DNA from: Umbelopsis ramanniana AG
Taxonomy: Eukaryota > Mucoromycota > Umbelopsidomycetes > Umbelopsidales > Umbelopsidaceae
Direction of reading: 5' to 3'
NCBI RefSeq assembly: GCF_025399195.1
Contig: NW_026252149.1
Span: 62,001-126,000 of the forward strand
Length of the DNA: 64,000 nt
The notes beneath the pieces are model-generated. The model saw only the letters and a program-made list of their open reading frames with translations, was not told the DNA's origin and did not search any database. The position numbers were made by a program, and so were the translations under genes. Every line of letters begins with the position of its first letter. Position 1 is the first letter of the stretch. Shown here piece by piece: positions 12,642 to 22,932 of the stretch.

Positions 12642-13717
12642 TCACATATAGCCAGGCATAAAGTTTGAGAAACTGGCTCGGTTGGAAGATTTTTCTTTTC
12701 CGTTATGTCGATGGATTCGAATATGTTGGTTCAAGTTATCTGATCGAGAAAATCGCTTTGTGCAAGTTTGGTATGGGCATTCGAAAGCTAAAGGATACAG
12801 TGTCAATAGAAGTACGGAACCCATCCCTCCTCCCCTCAATTGAACCTGTACTTACGCTTCTCAAGGGTATGGATGGATCGAATATGTCGCTTCAAGTGCT
12901 CAGATCGCTTAAAGACTTTACCGCACCCGTCCAGCGGGCAAGTGAACATCTTGGCAGATGTATGCACGTTGGGGTGGCTGGACACTCGACGGCCACGTGA
13001 TCGTGGTGCCTTGGTGGGTTGTTGTTGCTTGGCATTCTCTCGCAAGTCAAAGGACGGGGCCTCCATGGACATGCTATCTGAACGAGTTTCACGGCACATG
13101 GCAGAGCCAAGTGACATTAATGGAGAAACGGGAGTCAACGGTCTTGAGTTGCACATATCTGGCATCATGTTAACAGAATGGTCGTGAGGTCCTCCATACG
13201 ATCCAAAAGTAGCGACGTTAGGTGGTACCATGGAATGAGGTGAAGCTGGCGTCATGGGCATGCCACCAAAGGGAGAGGTCTGGCAAGGGTCAAACATGTC
13301 TGGTCCACACCCGTGGTCGGATCCAACTCGAAGTCCAGGAATCATGTAGGAGTAATTGGCTGTCAATGGGTCCAATATGGTAGGCATCTGTGTTTGAAAA
13401 CGTTGGTTCTGGTGACGAGCTTCTTGTTCTTGGACATGATACATTTGCTGATAATCATCGCTGCTATTGGAAGGCGACGACGGTAATCCATGGAAGTCAC
13501 TGTCGTAATCAGAGGTAGGTAATTGCTCATTACCCGTGTTGGAGAGCATGTCAGCGTAACTGAAACGTCTGGACATGAGATTGTTTTGTTGATTTTGTTG
13601 ATCAATATAACTTAGTGTCATTTCATCGCGATGCATAGGGGCTGATGACATGCGATACATGGCTGGACTGCCGATACCCGAATCGACTGGAGATGCGTAG
13701 GATGATGGTGAACTCAT
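12642..13717 (-). CDS. C2H2 zinc-finger regulator, Msn2/Msn4-like
   Basis: Two exons (13717-12856 and 12787-12642) encode about 335 residues. The first 260 residues are Ser/Pro/Met/Gln-rich and probably hold activation or nuclear-transport elements. Two adjacent C2H2 fingers sit at the extreme C-terminus: CPLDGCGKVFKRSEHLKRH, linker HTLEKPFE, then CPYQTCTKRFSRSDNLNQH; the intron splits the inter-finger linker. Finger order, position and the RSEHLKRH/RSDNLNQH recognition helices match the yeast Msn2/Msn4 stress-response class, which binds AGGGG elements. A long pyrimidine-rich leader region lies upstream. Family similarity is strong; a stress-response role is inferred from it. Confidence 0.9.
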
Positions 13718-16006
13718 GCTTGATGTAAAAAAAAGGTATGGTATGAAGAATTGAGTATGAATCTACTGGTGAAGAGTAGATAATAATGAAGAAGAATATA
13801 TGAAAAAAAAAAAAAAGTGTTGTTAAGGAAATAGAGAAAAAAAGGGAGACCAAAAGGGGGGAAGGATGCGTTTTATATGTAGGATTTTTTGTTCGAAAGA
13901 GAAAGAATCCTGACTGACTGGTTGGTTGATATCTGACCAGTTCAAATAACGTTGGAGAAAGAACGAAGGTTGATGGGTGCGAATTGACGTTGTGTTGATA
14001 TGACACACACGGTCTGGTTACAAAACAATTAGGTTGAGCTGGTGGTTGGGCTAGATGAGTTGAACCTTGCAATCAGAACCAAGTGATAACCCGAATTGGT
14101 GAGGTAGATAAAGATTGGTAAGTGGGTCGTATGTTGAGAAGGAGTGGGAAGGCGTTAAGTCCACTTGATTTCCACAGCCAAAGGATCCTTGTGCTTGTTA
14201 GACACAAAAGTCAGAAGATAACGTGTTAAAAAGGAGGACGAGTAGTGAACTGGATGGGCTATGGCTAGCTTCCTGCCTTATAAACCGTCTTTTCAAAAGG
14301 CAAGGGGCTTCTTGTCCAAGGGGAAAACACCGGAGTTCCCTTGTCGTAGTAGGAAATCAATCTTGCTCGTTAGCTTTTCCCAATGGCTTATAGGCTTTCT
14401 ACGCTACGGGACTTGGCTTTTTTGGATGGGGCCCAACCAACCTTTAGCTTATCTCAAGACAAACCCATGCAAGGAGGCTCGTGCAAGCTAGCTAGCCTCG
14501 GCTAATGGCGATCAGTGCCTGCCCTATACTTCTTCCTGCATTTGAGTATTGACACAACTCTGAATGGCTCTATTCCAATTATTTTGTTGTGATATTATTT
14601 TGATAATAGGCAGACCGTTACAAACCGTTTCCCTTTTGGCTGAATTGATCGTCATGACAAAAAGATCACCACTAAATCACATCCGGTTATTTTTCTAAAA
14701 ATGAAAACACTACAATCGAGTGGGTCCATTGGTTACAGCTTTCACGAAAATAGAAAAAACCAAGTAAGCAGGTTGCCTTCACAATTTTCTGTCTTTTTTG
14801 CCTCAGTCTCTAAGCAATCTCGTGATGCTTGCTGGTGGTGGGTGAGTGGAGGAACTGGCTGGACGCAAATGCAATTTTCAGTCCACCAATTTATATTTTG
14901 TTTATCTTGGAATCATACGGTAAAAAATCACGCACAGTCGTATATTGACACTCAAATCAGAGCTTGGATCTACTGCCCCGCTGCAGAAGCTTAGAGAAGC
15001 TGTGTCAATATTGACTTATATAGCTGCACTTCACGTCACCTTTAGCCAAGCGGAAAGGCCCCCTTGCTACTGACAAGAACCAGACCGTTGACCCAAAATC
15101 ATTTTGATTTTCTCTGCTGCACTACAGATGGCATTGCTACCAATGGTCCAAGCTGAAATGGTACACACAACAAATGAATGAATTGATTGAGATCGATGCG
15201 ATCTACCTGACTACTTCAACTCAAATGGCAGACAAGAAAGTGACAACAATAGAACTATTTTGAGGGATTCAAGGGTGAGGGAAAAAGCTCACCCCTCTGT
15301 CGTGGTGGACTTCAATAGCATTGGCTGGCTCCTACCTGACCTATCCCTTACGATGAACCAATTCAGATCAAATTTACACCACTCTAGGTAAACCAAGCTG
15401 GCAACCATCATACATGCTCTCGACCTTACCAAGGGGTGCATTCTTCCGTCACAAACATTTTACTATTTTTCTCAAGCAGCATTTAAACAATTAGGGTTGC
15501 CTATAGCTTATTCTATTTCCGATGTACAAGGTGTTGGGTGCAGCTTACCTAAATCCAGAATACCTCCTAAGCATATGCCTTTTCATACAATGCTAAAACG
15601 AACCCTTTTTTTTCATTTAATAACATTTAATTCATGGAGCGGATGATGTGTTGTGTGCAACTTTAGCCATTTTGTTTTTTATATATATTCCTATCTCAGA
15701 CATTGTCCCTGATCGGCAGCTATGGATGGACTCAGCAGAAAAACCTGTTACTGAATGGCCGAGTCCCCAGCATAGCCTGACGAAGGAAAGTCCTATTTCA
15801 ATGACGACGAGCGGGTTGGTTGGTGTCGCGTAGTAGATAGAAAATTGAAGATACTGAGGAAGGTTGGTAGCAGCCAGAGATTGACAAATAATTATGTTGA
15901 AGGTGCTTTTCATCTCTTTTACCCACTGTCAATGTCATTCACGTGACCTGGGTCGTGCTTTGTCTTTGAGGGTCCCACAACATTATAAGCTGCATTCCCT
16001 CCAACC
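13718..16006. other. Gene-poor interval between divergent C2H2 and NudC genes
   Basis: About 2.3 kb. The left 500 bp is leader and promoter of the C2H2 gene. The middle (14.2-15.6 kb) has only short unrecognised frames. The right 70 bp holds the NudC promoter with a CACGTG box at 15940. No RNA gene was recognised. Confidence 0.5.
15940..15945. promoter_or_regulatory. CACGTG box upstream of NudC
   Basis: TTCACGTGACC lies 62-67 bp upstream of the NudC start codon. Confidence 0.5.
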
Positions 16007-16840
16007 ATGTCCAGCAGCGAGCAAGATTACGAGAAAATGACCGCCGAAGAGCGTGAGCAGCACGACAAGCTTCAAAAAGAGAGAGAAGAAGCCGAGCAAG
16101 CTCAATTACCTTACAAGTAAGTGGCCTTCTGCTCAGCCTATTTTCGAGAATCACCTAGCTGATTCCACTGGCGCACAGGTGGAAGCAAACACTGCAGGAC
16201 GTGGACGTTAGCATTCCCGTCCCAGCTGGAACGAGGTCAAAGAATCTTGATGTCGTGATTGGCAGGAAGAAGATCAAAATCGGTGTAAAAGGTCAGCCAC
16301 CAATACTGGAAGGCGAGTTGCCCCAGACCGTCAAAGTCGAGGACAGCACCTGGACCATAGGTAAGCGCGCGCGCCTGTCCATTTAATTTACATCTCTCAG
16401 TGTCATCTAATGCGTAAACGAAGAGGATCAAAAGGAAGTATTGGTGCATCTTGAAAAGGTCAACCAGATGACTTGGTGGGAGCACGTCGTGACTTCGGCA
16501 CCCAAGATAAATACAAAATCCATTCAGCCGGAGAACTCCAAACTCGGTGATCTGGACGGAGACACCCGCGCCATGGTGGAAAAAATGATGGTAAGTTACA
16601 TTGTGCATTGCACTGTATGGCGAGCGTGTTGCCGATCACTAATATCAAATCTGCACAGTATGACCAACGACAAAAAGCCATGAACCAGCCTACCAGTGAT
16701 GAACAGCGAAAGCAAGATATGTTCAAAAAGTTCCAGCAGCAACATCCGGAGATGGACGTAAGTAAATGAATGTGATACGGGATGCAACTATGCAGTGTCC
16801 TAACTTATTGGCGCAGTTTTCCAATGCCAAGTTCAATTAG
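16007..16840 (+). CDS. nudC: NudC nuclear-movement protein (CS/p23-like domain)
   Basis: Five exons (16007-16116, 16179-16360, 16424-16590, 16659-16757, 16817-16840) give 193 residues, the size of fungal NudC. A short charged helix ([18 protein letters not shown]) precedes the CS domain: the intact [39 protein letters not shown] and [19 protein letters not shown] strands, with MTWWEHVV closing it. The C-terminal tail [20 protein letters not shown] and the final short exon FSNAKFN are typical. NudC is an HSP90 co-chaperone-like factor that stabilises the dynein regulator LIS1 (NudF) and supports nuclear migration along hyphae. A polyadenylation-like AATAAA is at 16929-16934. Confidence 0.96.
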
Positions 16841-17205
16841 GAAATACACCAAAGAGAAATATACGGAAAGCCTATCAGAACGGGTAAAATAGAACAGCGA
16901 GCTTGTGTATATGGAAAATGGATCGGATAATAAACCGTAGTATTGGCTGGGTATACAATGTACGTACACAAAGGCGAAATATGCCTTCAGCTAACTTGCA
17001 TGCAACGGCTCAGGCAGGGCAGGACTGCACAGCGTTTATGCTCAGCGTTTCCAAAATGAAGACATTGATCACAGTCTATATATGCAAGTCAACAGCATCG
17101 ATCAAGCTCCCTCCATTGTGAAAATGATCTTACACCGCCTTCCAAAATTTATTCAATCGTGCTAATGATAAAAGGCTATAACTATAACTCCAATTTCACA
17201 AACGC
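16841..17205. other. Convergent intergenic gap
   Basis: It contains the 3' end of NudC (AATAAA at 16929) and presumably that of the first decarboxylase gene. Nothing else was recognised. Confidence 0.6.
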
Positions 17206-18177
17206 TTATAGGCTTGGTTTGGAGAACTTTGGGAACAGCGCCAAGGCATTTTCACGGTTCACTTTTTCAGCTAAATGTTTGTTTTCATCGCTCGAGAAGA
17301 AATCGTCCAGCTGCTTTGTCACATACTGAACTACTTCTAAAGGAGCGTACGGTACATCGCTACCAAAAAAGATGCGAGACGGATCAGCTACTTCCAGCAA
17401 AGCCAGCAACTGCCCTTTGGAAGAGCTCAAGGCAGTATCAAAGTAGAAAGATCTGAAGTCCTCTCGAAGCTGTTGAGGTGTTCTGAAGCCGGTCGGAATA
17501 CCAGAAATGCGTGGGGCAAGGAAGGGTATAGTACCACCAGCATGCGAGAGGATTATCTTGATGTTGGGGTATTTCGCCTTGGTTCCAGACAGAACCAAGT
17601 CGGCAGCTGTACGAGTGGTCTCTTGCGGGAAGTCAAACAGAGGCTGTGGAGCGAACTTGTTCACCGGCGGCGTTACGGAGCCTGTTGGATGGATGAAGAC
17701 AATAGCATTGAGTGACGCCAGCTTTTCCCAGATAGGCTGGAACAATTCGTTTCCAAGGTAGAGGGATTGGTTGTCTTTTGGACAGCTGGAAAGCAGCGTG
17801 ACTCCATCTGCGCCAAGGTGGTTGAAAGCGCGATCGATTTCCTCGAGACATCCAGCAAGGTCTGTAAGAGGGGGGACGGTAGCGAACCATCCGAATCGGC
17901 TAGGATCGTCCTTTGCCAGCTTTGCACAATAGTCATTGCACTTGCGGGCCAACTCTCTGCCTTTGTCAATATTATCTGAGTAAATATTGGTACCTGGGGC
18001 TGTGATCGACATGACAGCGCTTTGAATGCCAAGTTGTTCCATGTGGGCTTTGGCCTGCTCTACGCTCCAGCCTGGGGTCTTCCATCCTGACGGATCACCG
18101 CCTGTTTCTTCTATTGCCTGAGCAAAGAAGTCGGGTACGATATGGAAGTGAGTATCAATTCGACCGAGAGTTTGCAT
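17206..18177 (-). CDS. Metal-dependent decarboxylase/amidohydrolase, ACMSD / 6-methylsalicylate-decarboxylase type (copy 1)
   Basis: Intronless, 323 residues. A TIM-barrel amidohydrolase-2 protein: the N-terminal metal-binding pair is in RIDTHFHIVPDFF (His about 10 and 12), followed by ETGGDPSGWKTPGWS, a signature seen in fungal 6-methylsalicylate decarboxylase-like enzymes. Further metal or catalytic positions are ILSHAGG and FFGSDVPY. Such enzymes decarboxylate aromatic or muconate semialdehyde acids using zinc; the substrate here is unknown. I chose the Met at 18177 because it aligns with the start of copy 2 and gives identical length; the frame stays open to 18318 but that extension has no family similarity. 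It is 679 bp from copy 2 in the same orientation. The lack of introns contrasts with most neighbours. Confidence 0.88.
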   Translation of the reverse strand: MQTLGRIDTHFHIVPDFFAQAIEETGGDPSGWKTPGWSVEQAKAHMEQLGIQSAVMSITAPGTNIYSDNIDKGRELARKCNDYCAKLAKDDPSRFGWFATVPPLTDLAGCLEEIDRAFNHLGADGVTLLSSCPKDNQSLYLGNELFQPIWEKLASLNAIVFIHPTGSVTPPVNKFAPQPLFDFPQETTRTAADLVLSGTKAKYPNIKIILSHAGGTIPFLAPRISGIPTGFRTPQQLREDFRSFYFDTALSSSKGQLLALLEVADPSRIFFGSDVPYAPLEVVQYVTKQLDDFFSSDENKHLAEKVNRENALALFPKFSKPSL

Positions 18178-18220
18178 GGTGGGTGATATAAGCAAAAATA
18201 AATTGTAAAGTGAGCGGCCC

Positions 18221-18254
18221 ATTATATAGTGTATTGAGACCGTCACACACGGTC
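18221..18254 (-). promoter_or_regulatory. TATA-like box with adjacent CCG-N7-CGG palindrome, copy 1 promoter
   Basis: On the minus strand TATATAAT (18228-18221) lies 44-51 bp upstream of the start codon. Ten bases further up, GACCGT-CACAC-ACGGTC (18238-18254) is a perfect 6-bp inverted repeat; its inner part is a CCG/CGG pair separated by 7 bp, the arrangement typical of sites for zinc-cluster dimers. Confidence 0.5.
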
Positions 18255-18428
18255 CGAAAGATACCGTATTCCCCAGACCAAATGCCTTTGGTAGGATTTT
18301 ATCACTTTTCATTGACATTTCTGTACAAATTACGTCTGATGTAGGCTGATTGTACTATGAAGTCACTGACTTCATTTGCAGTTCCTTTGATTAATGTCCC
18401 CTAAGGCTTATTCTCCATTCCAACCCAC

Positions 18429-18503
18429 GGAGAAATGGGTAAACTTGCCAAAATATGTTTCAGCTGGAGGAGAAATGGGTGTGAACGACGTTTGCCAAAT
18501 ATG
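18429..18503. repeat. Imperfect 40-bp tandem repeat
   Basis: GGAGAAATGGGT occurs at 18429-18440 and again at 18469-18480. Each copy is followed by a TTGCCAAA-TATG stretch, slightly longer in the second copy. It lies about 250-330 bp upstream of decarboxylase copy 1. Confidence 0.7.
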
Positions 18504-18856
18504 GTATATTAATAGCGCTGTAATCTTTGCTAGGAGTGATACAAGGCTCACAGCCGGATGAATATTCTAAGCCTGGAACAGTTTTAAAGAAGCGAGACGA
18601 AAATGAGAGGTGAAGTAACGGCTTATCCGATGTCATTAGTGATGTGATGTAGACACTCTTCGGTTACCTATATGTTTTTTTTTAAAAAATAAAATAAATT
18701 GGAAATAATGAGTTTTTGAAAAAGTATTGAAAGGCTCAGCTGCTCTAGTATTTCATTTTATTCGATCATACTAAGAAGGCCATAAATCTATTTAATCACA
18801 TCACTGTCAAATAATACCAATAAATAAAATACTTTTATCTGATTTACAGCAGACGC

Positions 18857-19828
18857 TTATTGACCTGCTTTGGAGAATCTTGGGAACAGCGCCAAGGCAT
18901 TTTCCCGGTCCACTTTTTGTGCTAAATGCTTGTACTCCTCATGTGCAAAAAATTCATCTAATCGCATAGTGATGGCATTGGCGGCTTCAATTGGAGCATA
19001 CGGTACGTCGCTGCCGAAGAAAATATGGGACGGATCGGAAAATTCTAACAAAGCTAGCAACTGGCCTTTGGAAGAGGACAAAGCGGTGTCAAAATAGAAC
19101 GATCTGAAATCCTCTTCAAGCTGCTCCGTTGTTCTCATTCCGGTACTGATACTACAGATTCGAGGTGCAAGGAAGGCTAAAGTGCCACCAGCATGCGAAA
19201 GAATCATCTTGACATTAGGGTACTTGGCTTTGGTTCCCGATAAAACAAGGTCAGCAGCGGTACGTGTAGTCTCCTGCGGGTAATCAAAGAGCGGCTTCGG
19301 TGCGTACTGGTTAACGATGGGCATGATTGAACTCGAGGGATGAATGAAAACCGCAGCGTTGATAGAATTCAGCTTTTCCCATACAGGGTGAACTATTTCA
19401 TTTCCAAGGTACAATGACGTTCCCTGGTAAGGGTATGTTGTCAGCACCGTAACACCATCCACACTAAGGTGATTGAAAGCGTAATCGATTTCTTCGATAC
19501 ATCCAGCAACGTCGGTTAAAGGAGGAAGGGTAGCGAACCACCCGAATCGAGCAGGATCGTCGTTTGCCAGCTTTGCGCAAAATTCATTGCACCTGCGAGC
19601 CAACTCTCTACCTTTTTTAATGTCATCTGCGTACATGGTAGTTCCAGGAGCGGTGACCGAAACGACGGCGGATGCAATGCCTAATTGCGCCATGTGAGCT
19701 TTGGCTTGCTCGAGCGTCCATCCTGGTGTCGGCCATCCTGATGGATCGCCTCCTGTTTCTTCTACAATCTTAGCATAGAAATCCGGTACAACATGGAAGT
19801 GCGTATCAATTCTTCGGTGGGTGTTCAT
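18857..19828 (-). CDS. Metal-dependent decarboxylase/amidohydrolase, ACMSD / 6-methylsalicylate-decarboxylase type (copy 2)
   Basis: Intronless, 323 residues, exactly the length of copy 1 and colinear with it throughout. Same landmarks: RIDTHFHVVPDFYAK, ETGGDPSGWPTPGWT, MILSHAGGTLAF, FFGSDVPYAPIEA and terminal RENALALFPRFSKAG. All apparent metal ligands are kept, so both copies look active. Differences are scattered, with a cluster around the middle loop (VTVLTTYPYQGTSLY here, VTLLSSCPKDNQSLY in copy 1), where substrate selectivity could differ. Its promoter has a TATA-like stretch and an 11-bp palindrome at the same distance as in copy 1. Function is inferred from the family; substrate unknown. 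Confidence 0.88.
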   Translation of the reverse strand: MNTHRRIDTHFHVVPDFYAKIVEETGGDPSGWPTPGWTLEQAKAHMAQLGIASAVVSVTAPGTTMYADDIKKGRELARRCNEFCAKLANDDPARFGWFATLPPLTDVAGCIEEIDYAFNHLSVDGVTVLTTYPYQGTSLYLGNEIVHPVWEKLNSINAAVFIHPSSSIMPIVNQYAPKPLFDYPQETTRTAADLVLSGTKAKYPNVKMILSHAGGTLAFLAPRICSISTGMRTTEQLEEDFRSFYFDTALSSSKGQLLALLEFSDPSHIFFGSDVPYAPIEAANAITMRLDEFFAHEEYKHLAQKVDRENALALFPRFSKAGQ

Positions 19829-19870
19829 TGTAAATGGGAATGAGAGGTATCAAAAGGAAAAGGAAGGGCT

Positions 19871-19896
19871 GATATATGCCTTACCGTGACAGTCAC
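19871..19896 (-). promoter_or_regulatory. TATA-like stretch with adjacent palindrome, copy 2 promoter
   Basis: GATATATGCC (plus strand 19871-19880) lies 43-52 bp upstream of the start, and the 11-bp palindrome GTGACAGTCAC occupies 19886-19896, 58-68 bp upstream. This matches the spacing of the equivalent pair in copy 1. Confidence 0.45.
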
Positions 19897-20675
19897 AGCC
19901 CATGGATATACAATGACAAGGGGCTACGCATGGAGCTATTATGGCACTTGAAATTGGGTTACGTTCCAATGATATCATGGTCAATTCTCCGGTTATATCT
20001 ACAGCCAATACTGTGGTAAAACATCCAAGTTTTGGGATGTCTAGAAATAGTGTATAGACCAATACTGAGTCCAGCTATAATTTCGAGTTTTCATGGATAG
20101 ACCTTTTGTGCAATAGAAACATTCAAAGGAAAGTAACAGAGATAATAAACTGTAACGTGAAGTCGTAATATTTATCAAGCTCCTCACCTCCATTTAATCT
20201 ACTTTGCGTACCTAAAGTTGACTACTGTGTAATAAATGCCAGCTACGGAGTAAGGTTAAACTTTTGAGCTTGCATCGGCTAATATACGTCGGCTAATACA
20301 GTAAAGAAATTTGATTGACTGAATGAGATATTCCCGACTGTCCAAGGATAATATATAACCCATCCGATCATTTGTTGAAATAAACATGTGGGAGCCACTA
20401 TGTTTAAATTAGAGGCTTTGTAGAATGGCAGCCTGCCCGCTAATGAGCGCGATTTGAAATGCAAGGTAAAAATAATGGCCATCCATATTTTGCAAAGTAT
20501 TGGTGTCCCAACTTCAACACATCTATTGAGTGAGGGATTTCGATGATGCTCACCATATATAGCAAGCTACAGTTACGTGAAGAATTTACTGCAGATGAAA
20601 GCTCTTGCCGTCCTTCCCTTCAAAGACAGCAGCGCACTGGGCATCGCCCGCCAAAAAGTCAGCTTGGGCCCACTC

Positions 20676-20681
20676 CACGTG
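20676..20681. promoter_or_regulatory. CACGTG box upstream of FSH1-like hydrolase
   Basis: CCACGTGACC lies 80-85 bp upstream of the start codon at 20761. Confidence 0.5.
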
Positions 20682-20760
20682 ACCGTTAAAGCGTACCGGC
20701 TTTTTTGGGATTCCTTTGACAGCCGTGACGTTTTTTTCATTGCTACCCTCCTTTCGAACA

Positions 20761-21734
20761 ATGGTCGCAGTAACCCGGAAATTGAGAATCCTCTGTTTAC
20801 ATGGGTATACTCAGAACTCAATCGCCTTTTCGAAAAAGACAGCTGTACTTCGAAAGGCTTTGAAGGATATGGCAGAATTAGGTAATGGCTGATGCATGAC
20901 CAAACAGTCCAAGCTGGCAAAACGGCTAATGGCTTCACCTGTAGTGTATGTCACTGGACCCCATAAGGTTTTAGAACCCGAGTTTCTGACAGTTGAGGAG
21001 AGACAGGCGGCGGCTGAGCAGGAGGTGTCCGAAGGTACGTGGTCGTAATTGCTCCACAGATAATAGAGTTTGCGTCATGACCGATCGATCAAATAGAATT
21101 GATGCCATATGCGTGGTTTTTCGGCCGAAAGGATGATGACAAATATGAAGGATTTGAAGCATCCGTCTCTTTCCTGAAAGATGTCATGATAAAGCAGGTA
21201 AATTTTTTTTTGTATATTTACAAACGGAGCTCCGAGGTCGCCGCCGGCTAACTCCTCAACCTTCTCTTAGGGACCCTTTGACGGTGTATTTGGCTTCTCG
21301 CAGGGAGCGGCTATGGCAGCGCTTCTATGTGCTATGCTAGAACACCCATCGGCCCTACCTGGATTGATACCGGAGGACTTTGATCATCCACGATTTTTAT
21401 TTTCCATTATTTGTGCAGGGTTTGTATCACGAGCTACCGCTCACCAGCCCCTATTTGAAAAAATCATCCAGACGCCTAGCCTTCACATCATGGGCGAATT
21501 GGATACCTTGGTGGCCCCTGAGCGAATGATGGCCCTGGCAGAACGCTTCCACCAGCCAGATATATTCCGACATGCTGGAGGGTAAGTAGGACTGACCTTG
21601 GAGCGGGTCGATCTTTCTAGTCTACTAAAACTCCACACCCCCTTAGACATTTTGTTCCTACCAATGCCGCCAGTAGGAACACCATTAAAGACTATGTAGG
21701 AAAATACACTGTTCCAAGTGATGATAAGCAATAG
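20761..21734 (+). CDS. FSH1-family serine hydrolase (alpha/beta fold), first copy
   Basis: Five exons (20761-20881, 20945-21034, 21097-21197, 21271-21581, 21647-21734) give 236 residues, typical of the FSH1 family. Strand 1 and the oxyanion-hole region are KLRILCLHGYTQN; VYVTGPHKVLEPEF follows. The nucleophile elbow is GVFGFSQGAAMAA (serine at about residue 118), the acid is in IMGELDTLVAPERM, and the histidine in AGGHFVPTN is created by the last splice. FSH1-type enzymes resemble serine hydrolases acting on esters or thioesters; some sit in fungal metabolite clusters. The second acceptor (CTGTAG at 20944) was chosen because it restores the family sequence across the junction. Confidence 0.9.
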
Positions 21735-22932
21735 ATCCCATAGACTATCAGTAACCCCGCCCGGACCCTCTTTTTTTTTTTTTATTATCTGCATGGCATT
21801 AGACATCTATTCTATAAATTCCCTTATATCCTAGTGGGTGACGATTTCTCTTTTCATGGTGAAATGGCCGGGCACGTTGTTGTTACTCCGATCCATTTCT
21901 CGAGGTTTCTCCGTGGAAGAGTTTGTCCATCCATATGAATCTATCAGTGTATGCTCTTCGGTTTGCTGCGGATGACATGCTCTCAGAGTTATAGACAGAA
22001 CAGAACAAAGTGATCTTTGGAATACAGCTCCCTAACCGCCAGCGGAATTTACCAGAATAAGACAACCACATGGCAAATTCGCTAGCCTTTTCTTGATACC
22101 ATGTCTCGATCCGAGGTATTTTTTCAAACCATCGTCATTCTCGTTTTATACAATGGTCTCGCTATGGTGGGCAGGGTTTTTCAATATAGAAAAGTGGTGT
22201 GAGTTGAATACGTCTTACTAAAAGACAAGCTTCTCATTGGTCGTTGGCTTTGAAATCCCAAAAGGGACAATAGTTCTGATTGGAGCGTTTTACATTTGGA
22301 AATGAAAACCGAACCAATCAAAGAGCCGATGTACCTTGTGTAGAATGGGCGTTGGGGGCCAGTGTCTTTGAGTTGGGTTTAATGACACGTTGTTTGCTGG
22401 GAGTGAAGAAGGACGAGTGGAGTTACTACGTAGCATTTATGCCACTGGTGAGCGATGAAGGAGATACTTCCACGGTGTTTGCTGTGGACAAACGACGTTG
22501 CTTGATCTTGGGTGCTAGTGTGCGTGTCCCCCAAAAAGACGGATACGGGTTCTACCGTGATCGAACTTGTCTCAAAAAAAAAGGCAGAAGCAAGAGAAAA
22601 TTTTTTTTTACATAATAAAGGATTCTCTCGTATAAAAGAACCCAAGGCAACAACTTTCTTCTCTTTTGATCTTTTTTCCTTCTTTTCTCTCGCCATCTTC
22701 CCTTTCTTCCACACTTCTTTACTTTGAAATAATAAAAATCTTGCAGTATTCAAAAAGGTAAGCATGTGGGTGCACGCGGAAAGGAATGGAATTAGAAAAT
22801 TTTATACTGGATAATTTTTTAATTGTCGGGTTCAAGCTTCACGTTTTCTCTTGCCTTCTTTTTGAAACAAAAAAAAAAAAAATACCCTTGCTCACACTCT
22901 TTTTTTTTACTTTAGAAACCTCTTTTCCCTCG
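21735..22932. other. Intergenic interval upstream of the Zn2Cys6 gene
   Basis: About 1.2 kb. The left portion contains the hydrolase 3' UTR with a T-rich run at about 21771-21783. The right 350 bp is a pyrimidine-rich leader of the Zn2Cys6 gene and may carry a 5' UTR intron (TTTAG at about 22913). No separate gene is supported. Confidence 0.5.

Larger units (their letters stand above)
18178..18856. other. Spacer between tandem decarboxylase genes
   Basis: It holds the promoter of copy 1 (TATA-like 18221-18228, palindrome 18238-18254), an imperfect 40-bp tandem repeat (18429-18503) and, at the right, the probable 3' UTR of copy 2 in AT-rich sequence. Confidence 0.6.
19829..20760. other. Divergent promoter region between decarboxylase copy 2 and FSH1-like hydrolase
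   Basis: About 930 bp. Left end: copy 2 promoter elements (TATA-like 19871-19878, palindrome 19886-19896). Right end: CACGTG at 20676. A short direct repeat CGGCTAATA occurs twice near 20276-20297. No gene is supported. Confidence 0.55.

Noticed and set aside
13623-14072. 149-codon minus frame upstream of the C2H2 start
   Set aside because: Overlaps the C2H2 start in another frame and is mostly poly-pyrimidine leader.
18178-18318. N-terminal extension of decarboxylase copy 1 from an upstream Met
   Set aside because: It would run through the TATA-like box and palindrome, has no family similarity, and copy 2 has no equivalent.
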